Of a DNA stretch of 11,215 bases, positions 1 to 6,019 are shown in pieces. The DNA is from DASZMJ01 sp035551935. Its GTDB lineage: Bacteria; Planctomycetota; Planctomycetia; Isosphaerales; Isosphaeraceae. A model generated the notes under the pieces. That model was not told the DNA's origin, made no database searches, and was given only the letters and a program-made list of their open reading frames with translations. Location of the stretch: assembly GCA_035551935.1 (NCBI GenBank), contig DASZMJ010000262.1:1-11215 (forward strand), written 5' to 3'. The first letter of the stretch is position 1. Every line of letters begins with the position of its first letter. Made by a program: the position numbers and the translations under genes.

Positions 1-50
1 GCAAGTTCTTTGCAGACAAGGATTTGTGAATTAGATGCGTTTGCCCTGGG

Positions 51-615
51 GTGATCTTCGGTTCGTTCCGCGCCGCGACCGGCCGGCATCCCGCATCCTC
101 GATCCAGGAACCATGCTCTCTTGCCGAGCCCCCGACCGCCCCCGAAATTGGGTTCGTTTTGGCGGCGCCGCGGCCCGGATTGGGTTCGTTTTCGGCGCCG
201 AACCCCCGATCTTCGGTTCGTTCCGCGCCGCGAACAGCCCTCGACAGGGTTTCCCCAGACCCGCCAATGCCCCGTTCGCTTCGTTTCGAATCGGGCCCCT
301 GTGCCGTCACGGCCACCCCAGGTCCCCCAACGCCCCGTTCGGTTCGTTCCGAACGGCGAGGGGCCGGGGGTCGCGGGCCAGGTGCCGGCGCACCTTCGGT
401 CCATTCCGCGCCGGGGGAGTGGCTCCGATCGGTCGGAGTGGGACCCGGGGCCGAATTGGGTTCGTTTCGCGCCGGCGCGACGGCCGAAGTGGCTTCGTTT
501 CGCGCCGCGCCGACGCCCGAAGTGGCTTCGTTTCGCGCCTCCCCATCCCCTGGACCTCGGCCCCCGGCCCCTCCCGGGTTGTGAACCAAACGGGTCCGTC
601 GGTTCGTTCCGCGCC
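51..615. repeat. Array of ~11 short TTCGTT-centred motif copies, non-coding
   Basis: A motif resembling GGTTCGTTYCGCGCCG recurs, with its central TTCGTT at 62, 153, 185, 217, 280, 343, 461, 494, 527 and 603, and a degenerate TCCATT copy at 400. The spacings are 91, 32, 32, 63, 63, 57, 61, 33, 33 and 76 bp, so many are one or two units of about 32 bp. The flank just before each core varies between AATTGG, GATCTTCG, GAAGTGG and CCGTTCG. The copy at 335-356 forms a perfect 8-bp stem, CCGTTCGG and CCGAACGG, around a TTCGTT loop. The same DNA words are read in three different frames along one open frame (as WVRF, GFVF and GSFR), and a 32-bp unit does not preserve frame. This argues against a protein repeat, although long open frames cross the region on both strands. 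Confidence 0.7.
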
Positions 616-857
616 GGCGCGCGGCGGCCCTCCGACGCGCGGCTCGGGGGTGCGGGCCGGGGATTCGATCGATCCGGGGATTCTTGGGGTCCACGCAGGT
701 CGTTCCAGGGTCGTCGTCGCGCGCAGTCCGCCCCTCCCGCGAGGGACGCTACCCCCATAGTTGGAATCCGGGCCGAAAACCGGCAGCAATTCCCGGAAAA
801 ACCGGCGGCTCGCCGTCGAGCCCCTACTTCGTCGGCGTCCGGCGCGGGCCGTTCCGG
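616..857. other. Intergenic stretch with no recognisable feature
   Basis: This stretch lies between the motif array and the 3' end of the minus-strand operon. Open frames cross it on both strands, as expected at this GC content, but none has a convincing ribosome binding site or a recognisable protein. No U-tract terminator is visible for the operon that ends at 858. In other genomes I recall the 113-aa gene being followed by a partner gene; I see no such gene here. Confidence 0.4.
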
Positions 858-1199
858 TCAGGCTCCGTCGATGAGGCCCTGCTGTTCGCCCCACCGCATC
901 CACGCCTCGGCCATGAGGCGGACCTTGCCCATGGCGTCGGGCGGCACGGGGTCCTGTTCCGTGATCGCCTCGAGCGCCCAGAACCAGTGGTCCGGCCCGC
1001 GCCGCAGCTCCTCGAGGATCAGGGGGACGACCGGCGGCCCCATGCCGATGATCCGCTGGTACGGCCGGAGCATGGCCATCTGCGCCGAGTTCAACAGGGA
1101 ACGCGACTGCTCCTTCCACTCGGCCGCGAGCCGTCGGAATCGCTCCGGGACGCCGAGTTCCTGGGCGACCCCCTGCGGAGGGGACGGAGTCTGAGGCAT
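858..1199 (-). CDS. Conserved 113-aa protein of unknown function
   Basis: The ATG at 1199 is preceded by a strong AGGAGGG ribosome binding site. The product is 113 aa, mostly predicted helical, with no signal peptide or membrane segment. Residues from about 28 onward (EWKEQSRSLL, then MLRPYQRIIGMG, PPVVPLILEEL, PDHWFWALEAIT and MAEAWMRWGEQQG) match from memory a widespread bacterial family of small uncharacterised proteins found in cyanobacteria and planctomycetes. The pattern 'GMGPPVVPLILEELRRGPDHWFWAL' resembles one HEAT-like helical pair, so a protein-binding role is possible, but this is inference. It is the third gene of a minus-strand operon, 45 bp after the aspartic-protease gene. No catalytic motif is visible, and I cannot assign a function. 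Confidence 0.85.
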   Translation of the reverse strand: MPQTPSPPQGVAQELGVPERFRRLAAEWKEQSRSLLNSAQMAMLRPYQRIIGMGPPVVPLILEELRRGPDHWFWALEAITEQDPVPPDAMGKVRLMAEAWMRWGEQQGLIDGA

Positions 1200-1244
1200 G
1201 GGCTTGCCCTCCTGGCACGCCGGACGACCCGGATCGGCCCGCGA

Positions 1245-1682
1245 TCAGGGAAGGGGCCTTCGAAGGACCGCGACTCCCCTGTGGGGACGAATCGTCAGCG
1301 CTCGCCGGTGGTTATCGAAGCCAGCGTGGAACAGGTCGAAGAAACCGTCATGGCCGAGGAAGTCGATCATGCCGGGATAGAAGGCGACTCGCGCCCGCCA
1401 TTGGAAGACCTCGGCGGGGCCGCGCAACTCCAGTTCCACTTCGCCGAATCGGACAGGCAGCTGCTGCCCGGCGATCCCCCTGATCATTTCCTCCGGACCG
1501 AGGGCGACTCCGAGAGTCGGGGCCACGAGGTCCGTGACGAGCGTCACATCGCTCCCGGTGTCCGCCAGCGCCGAAGAACTGAATTGACCGGTCGGCCCGT
1601 AGATCTGAAGATCGACGACGGGACGGTAGACGAGCCCACCGGGGGCCCAAGGCGCCGGATACGCCTGGTAGTCGAGCCTCAC
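1245..1682 (-). CDS. Retropepsin-like (clan AA) aspartic protease, 145 aa
   Basis: I chose the GTG at 1682 because it overlaps the upstream stop codon by 4 bp (GTGA) and has GGAGA about 12 nt upstream. An ATG at 1724 in the same frame would add 14 basic residues that look like read-through of the neighbour. The 145-aa product carries the hallmark ALADTGSDVTLV, with catalytic Asp41 in D41-T-G43. About 65 residues later comes FLGHDGFFDLF (108-118), the hydrophobic-hydrophobic-Gly plus helix element that closes retropepsin folds. The size suits a single-domain enzyme that acts as a homodimer. No signal peptide or membrane anchor is seen, so it is predicted to be cytoplasmic. Small clan AA proteases paired with a DUF5678-type gene are a layout I recall from cyanobacteria and archaea, and their substrates are unknown. 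The fold call is firm; activity is inferred. Confidence 0.85.
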   Translation of the reverse strand: MRLDYQAYPAPWAPGGLVYRPVVDLQIYGPTGQFSSSALADTGSDVTLVTDLVAPTLGVALGPEEMIRGIAGQQLPVRFGEVELELRGPAEVFQWRARVAFYPGMIDFLGHDGFFDLFHAGFDNHRRALTIRPHRGVAVLRRPLP

Positions 1683-2158
1683 GAGATCGCCGCTTCTCCG
1701 GCGGCTGGGCCGGGCGGCACCCATTCGCAGACGACGTCGCCATAGCCGGCCCGAGCCGCTTCGGCCAGGGCCATCTCCCTCGTCTCGCCGACGCCGACCG
1801 GTTCGCCGAATCCCCGCGTCCAGGCGAGCCATCGGCCCGCGTGCTCGGCCCGCCACCTGGCCTTTCGTTGCTCCGCCGGGGTCGGCGGGCGCATGAACCC
1901 GCCGAAGTTCCAGCCCGTCGGCCGGTATCTCGCCAACTCCACTTCATTATTATATTTATATATTTTATAATGCTTGTCGTTGTCGCGCGCTACGCAGAGC
2001 ACGACCTCGGGCCGGGCGGCCCCGACCGGCCATCGGAAAAGGTCCGAATACGGGGGCATGTCCAATGTGACGCCCTCGACATAGTTCCCGTCGAATCGCT
2101 CCGGTATCTCGCCGGCAAATACGATCGAATGCCTTGTCGGATGAAAAATCGCATACAT
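1679..2158 (-). CDS. 159-aa protein with DUF5678-like C-terminal region
   Basis: The ATG at 2158 is preceded by AAGGA at good spacing. Residues 1 to about 95 (MYAIFHPTRHSIVFAGEIPE onward) form an N-terminal part I do not recognise. The C-terminal part, GRWLAWTRGFGEPVGVGETREMAL, then AARAGYGDVVCEWVP, resembles the short DUF5678-type module that runs 'GKWVA...ASGDTLEEA...AGY...VVRVP', and it stops shortly after, as those modules do. Such proteins often sit directly before a clan AA aspartic protease gene, as here, where the two overlap by 4 bp. A role as substrate, adaptor or partner of the protease is inference. One oddity is that codons for about nine residues near 'HYKIYKYNNE' are made of a 26-bp run of pure A/T (1946-1971) in an otherwise GC-rich gene. 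Confidence 0.75.
   Translation of the reverse strand: MYAIFHPTRHSIVFAGEIPERFDGNYVEGVTLDMPPYSDLFRWPVGAARPEVVLCVARDNDKHYKIYKYNNEVELARYRPTGWNFGGFMRPPTPAEQRKARWRAEHAGRWLAWTRGFGEPVGVGETREMALAEAARAGYGDVVCEWVPPGPAAGEAAIS
1946..1971. other. 26-bp pure A/T tract inside the DUF5678-like gene
   Basis: All 26 bases are A or T, flanked on both sides by GC-rich coding sequence. Read on the minus strand it is in frame and codes for Tyr, Lys, Ile and Asn residues. It also contains TATAAT-like words on both strands. Possible explanations are an inserted low-complexity tract, a conserved Tyr/Lys-rich loop, or an internal promoter. Confidence 0.8.
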
Positions 2159-2263
2159 TTCAGAGTCCTTGGCAAATCAGCGGCCCGCGTCGTCTCGTGG
2201 GGAGGACGTCGGACTCGTCCGGCTGCCGGCACGAGGCAACCCGGGTCGATCACGCGGATGGAC

Positions 2264-2278
2264 GTCGTGAAACACGAC
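2264..2278. repeat. Small dyad GTCGTG-AAA-CACGAC
   Basis: Perfect 6-bp arms flank a 3-nt centre. It lies within the predicted long leader of the minus-strand operon, about 110 nt before the first start codon. It could be an RNA hairpin or an operator half-site pair. Short dyads of this size are common by chance, so confidence in function is low. Confidence 0.3.
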
Positions 2279-2332
2279 CCCGCGAATTCGGGACCGACCC
2301 TCCCATGCCGTCGATCCCCCGAGGAGTGGGGG

Positions 2333-2398
2333 CGTTGACCGGCTCCGACCTCGGCCACTGCTTCCGCATCGATGGACCTGCATGCGCTGTGGTCAACG
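2333..2398. repeat. 8-bp inverted repeat pair bounding a 66-bp segment
   Basis: CGTTGACC at 2333-2340 is the exact inverted complement of GGTCAACG at 2391-2398. The segment sits just downstream of the predicted minus-strand start site, so the leader RNA could fold it into a long stem-loop. No flanking target duplication is evident, so a MITE-like origin is unsupported. Confidence 0.4.
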
Positions 2399-2418
2399 AA
2401 CGCCTCCCTGTGATCAGG

Positions 2419-2447
2419 ATTCTAAACTCAGGCGAGATCCGATGCAA
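2419..2447 (-). promoter_or_regulatory. Sigma70-like promoter for the minus-strand operon
   Basis: Read on the minus strand, TTGCAT (2442-2447) is followed by exactly 17 bp and then TAGAAT (2419-2424). That is 4 of 6 and 5 of 6 matches to the -35 and -10 consensus, in a locally less GC-rich stretch. The predicted start near 2412 gives a leader of about 254 nt before the ATG at 2158, and the leader contains the inverted repeats listed separately. This is the best-matching promoter I could see in the window; there is no experimental support. Confidence 0.55.
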
Positions 2448-2482
2448 AGACCCGAGTAAGTGTAAGGGAGTCGGCAAGGATT

Positions 2483-2510
2483 CGGCCCCGCGATTGTAAC
2501 GGCGGGGCCG
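2483..2510. other. 9-bp GC hairpin in the divergent intergenic region
   Basis: CGGCCCCGC (2483-2491) pairs perfectly with GCGGGGCCG (2502-2510) across a 10-nt loop, GATTGTAACG. There is no T-run on either strand, so it is not a classical intrinsic terminator. It lies just upstream of the predicted minus-strand -35, between the two divergent promoters, so a role as a protein-binding site or insulator is possible. Confidence 0.5.
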
Positions 2511-2568
2511 CGCGCACCCAAGCCGAAATCGCGGATTCGAACCGTTGGAGACTTCCCGAGGCTGCGCC

Positions 2569-2588
2569 GCCCCGCGAGCAAGCGGGGC
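2569..2588. other. Second GC hairpin sharing the same stem sequence
   Basis: GCCCCGC (2569-2575) and GCGGGGC (2582-2588) form a 7-bp stem around GAGCAA. The stem sequence is identical to the core of the hairpin at 2483-2510, so the same word occurs four times within about 105 bp, twice in each orientation. It lies about 50 bp upstream of the predicted plus-strand promoter. Confidence 0.45.
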
Positions 2589-2639
2589 CACCCGCGAGGC
2601 CGTCCGGCATCGTGATCGATCGATCCAGCGATCCGATCG

Positions 2640-2668
2640 TTGTGACAGCCCCGACTCTCCGCTACAGT
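2640..2668 (+). promoter_or_regulatory. Possible sigma70-like promoter for the STAND gene
   Basis: TTGTGA (2640-2645) is separated by exactly 17 bp from TACAGT (2663-2668), each matching 4 of 6 consensus positions. The predicted start near 2675 leaves a leader of about 90 nt before the ATG at 2765. A GGAGGAG sequence directly after the -10 is too early to serve the main gene. The in-frame ATG at 2612 lies upstream of this promoter, which supports the later start. Confidence 0.4.
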
Positions 2669-2747
2669 AGGAGGAGCACGGCGGCGTGCGAACGCGCAGA
2701 CCCATCGACCGCGCACAGGCGGGCTGTTCGCCCTGGCCCGCTCTCGA

Positions 2748-2763
2748 GGTGGGGTGCCCCACC
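2748..2763 (+). promoter_or_regulatory. Hairpin overlapping the ribosome binding site of the STAND gene
   Basis: GGTGGGGTGCCCCACC has perfect 7-bp arms with a 2-bp centre and ends 1 nt before the ATG at 2765. The only Shine-Dalgarno-like sequence, GAGGTGGGG (2746-2754), forms its left arm. In RNA, the two innermost pairs would have to open to make a loop, but the stem would still hide the ribosome binding site. As DNA it could equally be an operator. Either would keep expression of a potentially toxic gene low; this is inference. Confidence 0.45.
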
Positions 2764-2764
2764 G

Positions 2765-5212
2765 ATGCCGAGGCCCAAGATCTTCCTGTCGGCCGTCTCG
2801 CGGCAGTTCGAGCCGTGCCGCAACGCCCTGGCCAGCGACCTCCGCGCCGTGGGTTATGAGGTCGTGGTGCAGGAGGATTTCCGGCAGCACGGCCGCACCC
2901 TGCTGGAGAAGCTCGAAGAGTACATCGCCGGCTGCGATCGCATGATCGCCCTGGTGGGCGACGCTTACGGCGCCGAGCCGTCGGCGGAGGCGCGACCGGA
3001 GGGCCGGCCACGGCGATCGTACACGCAGTGGGAATACGCCTTTGCCCTGGGCGAGCGGCTGGACGGGGCGAACGCCGGCCGCAAGGATGTTTTCGTCTAC
3101 ATCGCCAGCGACGACTACCTGACGGCGCACCCGGTCGCCGAGGAGGCCGAGCAGAAGCAGATCCAGGAGGACTTCCGCAGGGGCATCAAGGAGAGCGACA
3201 AGGACCGCAACACGTTCGACTCGCTCGACGGGCTCTGCCGGCTGGCGCTCCGCGACGGTTTCCGGGTCCGGGACCCGGCGCACAAGCCGATCCATCTGCC
3301 CGACCGCAGCATCGGCACCCTGTTCAAGGGGCGGGACGACTTCCTGGCCGACCTGCGCCGGCGACTCTGCGAGCCGAACGGCCGCGCGGCGGCGATCGTG
3401 GCGCCGCGGGTGGTGCACGGGCTGGGCGGCGTCGGCAAGACGCGGGCGGCGATCGAGTACGCCTGGCGGTTCGCCGCCGACTACACCGCGCTGCTCTTCG
3501 TCTCGGCCCCGACGCCGGACGACCTGCACGCCCGGCTGGCCGACCTGACCACCGTCCTCGCGATCAAGACGGCCGCGACCGAGGTCGATGCCCGGATGAA
3601 CGAGGTCCTGCGCTGGCTCGACGCCCATCCCGGCTGGCTGCTGATCGTGGACAACGTCGACACCGAGCCGGCCGCCGCGGAGGTCGAGCGGCTGCTGGCG
3701 CGGCTCTCGGCGGGCCACGTCCTGATCACCTCGCGGCTCGCGAATTGGAGTCGCGCGGTCGAGCGTCTGGAGCTACACGTCCTGACCGAGGCCGACGCCG
3801 TGGCCTTCCTGCTCGAACGCACGGGGAACCGGCTCACGGCGCCCGACGACCCGGGCACCGCGGCGACGATCGCCCGCGAGCTCGGCGGCCTGGCGCTGGC
3901 CCTGGAGCAGGTCGGGGCCTACATCGAGACGCAGCACCTGGGCTTCGCCGAGTATCTCGCCCGCTGGCAGGCGAAGAAGGCCGACGTCCTGCGCTGGCAC
4001 GATCCCCGGCTGATGCGCTACCCGGCGAGCGTGGCCGTGACCTGGGAGACGACCTTCGCGCAGCTCAGCGAGGCCGAGCGGCGGCTCCTGGAGGTGCTCT
4101 CCTGGCTGGCCCCCGAGCCGATCCCGCTGGCGCTCTTCGAGGCCGCCGCGCTGGCCGAGTTCATCCCCGAACCCCGCACGGCCCTGGCCGGCCTCGCCGG
4201 CTACTCGCTGGCCCGCTTCGCGGCCGATGTCGACGCGGTGACGGTGCACCGCCTGGTCCAGGAGATCACCCGCACTCGTGCGGCCGAGCCCGACCGCGCC
4301 GCCGCGCTCCGTGCGGCCCTCGAAGCCGTGGACGATCAGGTGCCTTTCGACACCCATGATGTCCGCACCTGGGAACGCCTTCGCCCGCTGGTCCCGCACG
4401 CGGCGGCCGTCGCCCGGCATGCCGACTCGGCCGGGATCGTTGCTCCGACGGCACGGCTAATGAATCAGTTGGCCATTTACCTGCAAGCGAGCGCCCAGTA
4501 CAGCGCCGCCGAGACGCTGTTCCGCCGCGCGTTGGCGATCAGCGAGGCATCGCTCGGCCCCGACCACCCCAACCTCGCCGCCGCCCTCAACAACCTGGCG
4601 GGACTGCTGCGGGCCACCAATCGGCTCGCCGAGGCCGAGCCGCTGTTCCGCCGCGCCCTGGTGATCAGCGAGGCGTCGTACGGCCCCGACCACCCCGACG
4701 TCGCACGCGACCTCAACAACCTGGCGTCGCTGCTGCGGGCCACCAACCGCCACGCCGAGGCCGAGCCGCTCTACCGCCGCGTCGTCACGATCCTTGAGGC
4801 CTCGCTCGGCGAGGACCACCCCAACCTCGCCGCCGCCCTCAACAACCTGGCGGGACTGCTTCAGGACACCAACCGGCCCGCCGAGGCCGAGCCGCTGTTC
4901 CGCCGCGCGTTGGCGATCGACGAGGCGTCGTACGGCCTCGACCACCCCGCCGTCGCCATCGACCTCAACAACCTGGCGGAGTTGCTGCGGGCCACCGGCC
5001 GGCGCGCCGAGGCCGAGCCGCTCAGCCGGCGTCAACTGGAGATCCTCCTGAGGTTCACGCACGCCACCGGCCACGAGCATCCGCACCTCCGCGACGCCGT
5101 CGGCAACTACGCGGGGCTGCTGGCCGATCTCGGCCAGGACGACACGGCGATCCGCGCCCGCCTGAATGAGATCGGGCGGCCGTTCGGGTTCCGCTACGGC
5201 GAGGCGGGCTGA
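2765..5212 (+). CDS. STAND/NLR-like protein: DUF4062, NB-ARC-type NTPase, TPR repeats (815 aa)
   Basis: I chose the ATG at 2765 because the DUF4062 domain begins there (MPRPKIFLSAVSRQFEPCR). An in-frame ATG at 2612 would add 51 residues with no domain character. Residues 2 to about 170 match DUF4062, a TIR/SIR2-like Rossmann fold, including the typical GDAYG and SYTQWEYAFAL segments. The NTPase module has a P-loop G219-LGGVGK-T226, Walker B LLIVDNVD (292-299), a sensor-like GHVLITSR (317-324), GGLALALEQ (374-382, the GLPLAL motif) and a VHRLVQE motif (494-500) in the winged-helix region. Six TPR units of about 42 residues follow (566-809), of the kinesin-light-chain-like kind (ALNNLAGLL, AEAEPLFRRAL, GPDHP). 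The architecture is a switch ATPase with an N-terminal effector and a C-terminal sensor. Related bacterial STAND proteins include anti-phage Avs and NLR-like systems, but a defence role here is inferred. It is divergent from the protease operon. Confidence 0.92.
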   Translation: MPRPKIFLSAVSRQFEPCRNALASDLRAVGYEVVVQEDFRQHGRTLLEKLEEYIAGCDRMIALVGDAYGAEPSAEARPEGRPRRSYTQWEYAFALGERLDGANAGRKDVFVYIASDDYLTAHPVAEEAEQKQIQEDFRRGIKESDKDRNTFDSLDGLCRLALRDGFRVRDPAHKPIHLPDRSIGTLFKGRDDFLADLRRRLCEPNGRAAAIVAPRVVHGLGGVGKTRAAIEYAWRFAADYTALLFVSAPTPDDLHARLADLTTVLAIKTAATEVDARMNEVLRWLDAHPGWLLIVDNVDTEPAAAEVERLLARLSAGHVLITSRLANWSRAVERLELHVLTEADAVAFLLERTGNRLTAPDDPGTAATIARELGGLALALEQVGAYIETQHLGFAEYLARWQAKKADVLRWHDPRLMRYPASVAVTWETTFAQLSEAERRLLEVLSWLAPEPIPLALFEAAALAEFIPEPRTALAGLAGYSLARFAADVDAVTVHRLVQEITRTRAAEPDRAAALRAALEAVDDQVPFDTHDVRTWERLRPLVPHAAAVARHADSAGIVAPTARLMNQLAIYLQASAQYSAAETLFRRALAISEASLGPDHPNLAAALNNLAGLLRATNRLAEAEPLFRRALVISEASYGPDHPDVARDLNNLASLLRATNRHAEAEPLYRRVVTILEASLGEDHPNLAAALNNLAGLLQDTNRPAEAEPLFRRALAIDEASYGLDHPAVAIDLNNLAELLRATGRRAEAEPLSRRQLEILLRFTHATGHEHPHLRDAVGNYAGLLADLGQDDTAIRARLNEIGRPFGFRYGEAG
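4460..5191 (+). repeat. TPR-coding repeats with a 252-bp higher-order unit
   Basis: Six 126-bp (42-codon) units lie inside the STAND gene. They alternate in type: units with SLGPDHPNLAA or SLGEDHPNLAA alternate with units with SYGPDHPDVAR or SYGLDHPAVAI. At DNA level 4562-4608 is identical to 4814-4860, a 47-bp match at an offset of 252 bp. This indicates duplication of a two-TPR block, recent enough to retain synonymous sites. The last two units are more diverged (ATGHEHPHLR). Confidence 0.8.
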
Positions 5213-5274
5213 GCCCCCGGAGAACGGCCGGGTGGCCGGGGTTGCCGGACGATGTCACCCCGAGGGGCAGGGGA

Positions 5275-5841
5275 TCAGCCCGATCCTCCCGCGTGGAAGG
5301 CCCGGCCGACGAGCCCACCGACGCAGGCCGCCAGCAGCGCCCAGAGGCAATGACCGACCCGGTGGAAGAACTCGGGGGTCGGGTTCGGCGGGCCCAGGAC
5401 GACCGACGACCCCCACCCCGGCGGCAGGCCCGCCGCGCCCGCGGCCTGCGCCGAGGGCGCGGTGGAGGTGGAGGTCAACAGGAGCAATTTCGCCACGGAG
5501 AAGGTCCGCACCGTCTCGACGTCCCCGGCCGGGTGCAGCCGCGCGTACAGGGCGTCGAGCCCCGCCGTGGTGGGCAGGTGCGGCGCGATCGCCTCGGACG
5601 CCCACGGGCCCAGCGCGAGCGCGAGGTATCCCCAGCCGAAGAGCGCGAAGCCCTGCCACCAGGCCCGCTTGCCATCCCGCCGATGGATGATCCCGAGGAT
5701 CGCCGCCCCGAGCACGCCCACCGTCGACAGCAGCAGCACGCCCGCCCACAGCTCCGAGGCAAACCGCAACGCCGCGACGCCCACGGCTACCACCACGACC
5801 AGGCCCATCAGCCCGGCGATCGAGAACCGCGGCAGTCGCAT
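5275..5841 (-). CDS. Planctomycete multi-pass membrane protein, 188 aa, unknown function
   Basis: The ATG at 5841 has GGAGGGGG about 10 nt upstream; a longer open frame extends back to 6417 but is only the antisense of the reductase gene. The product begins MRLPRFSIAGLMGLVVVVAVG and has three hydrophobic segments at about residues 8-25, 30-52 and 63-80, a polar, Ala/Pro-rich middle (about 85-155), and a fourth segment near the C-terminus after FFHRVGHCLWALLAA. This arrangement, with the conserved GFALFGWGYLAL stretch, matches from memory an uncharacterised membrane-protein family common in planctomycetes. No catalytic motif is seen. It converges on the STAND gene, with 62 bp between the stops and no clear terminator. 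Confidence 0.85.
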   Translation of the reverse strand: MRLPRFSIAGLMGLVVVVAVGVAALRFASELWAGVLLLSTVGVLGAAILGIIHRRDGKRAWWQGFALFGWGYLALALGPWASEAIAPHLPTTAGLDALYARLHPAGDVETVRTFSVAKLLLLTSTSTAPSAQAAGAAGLPPGWGSSVVLGPPNPTPEFFHRVGHCLWALLAACVGGLVGRAFHAGGSG

Positions 5842-6019
5842 GGCCCACCCCCTCCACGACCGTCCCCGAATCCCTTCGTAGTGAACCCGATCCCGGCCCG
5901 CGACGCAAGCCCCGAGGTCGCGTCCGGGGCCTCTTGCCGATTCCGCCGAGGGGTCGCGCCGGGTATGCTCGGGGCTCCGCCCTGGGATTCGATCGCGACA
6001 CCCGACGAGGAGGCGAGCG

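Noticed and set aside
51..615. CRISPR array
   Set aside because: The repeats are short (about 15 bp core), variable in sequence and not regularly spaced with unique spacers, and no cas gene is present.
35..1194. Long overlapping plus-strand open frames (35-760, 51-584, 121-1194) as proteins
   Set aside because: All three frames are open, as expected of GC-rich DNA. The TTCGTT motif is read in different frames, no ribosome binding site is evident, and the 3' part lies antisense to the 113-aa gene.
2250..2371. Short minus-strand leader reading frame of about 39 codons starting near 2371
   Set aside because: It has only a poor ribosome binding site and forms the end of a longer low-complexity open frame. 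Nothing supports its translation.
2520..2600. tRNA or tRNA fragment suggested by GGATTCGAACC (2533-2543), the complement of a T-loop
   Set aside because: The flanking T-stem pairs at only three positions, and no matching acceptor or anticodon stem is found at the required distance on the minus strand.
2612..2764. N-terminal extension of the STAND protein from the ATG at 2612
   Set aside because: The 51 extra residues have no domain character, the ATG precedes the predicted promoter, and the DUF4062 domain starts exactly at the ATG at 2765.
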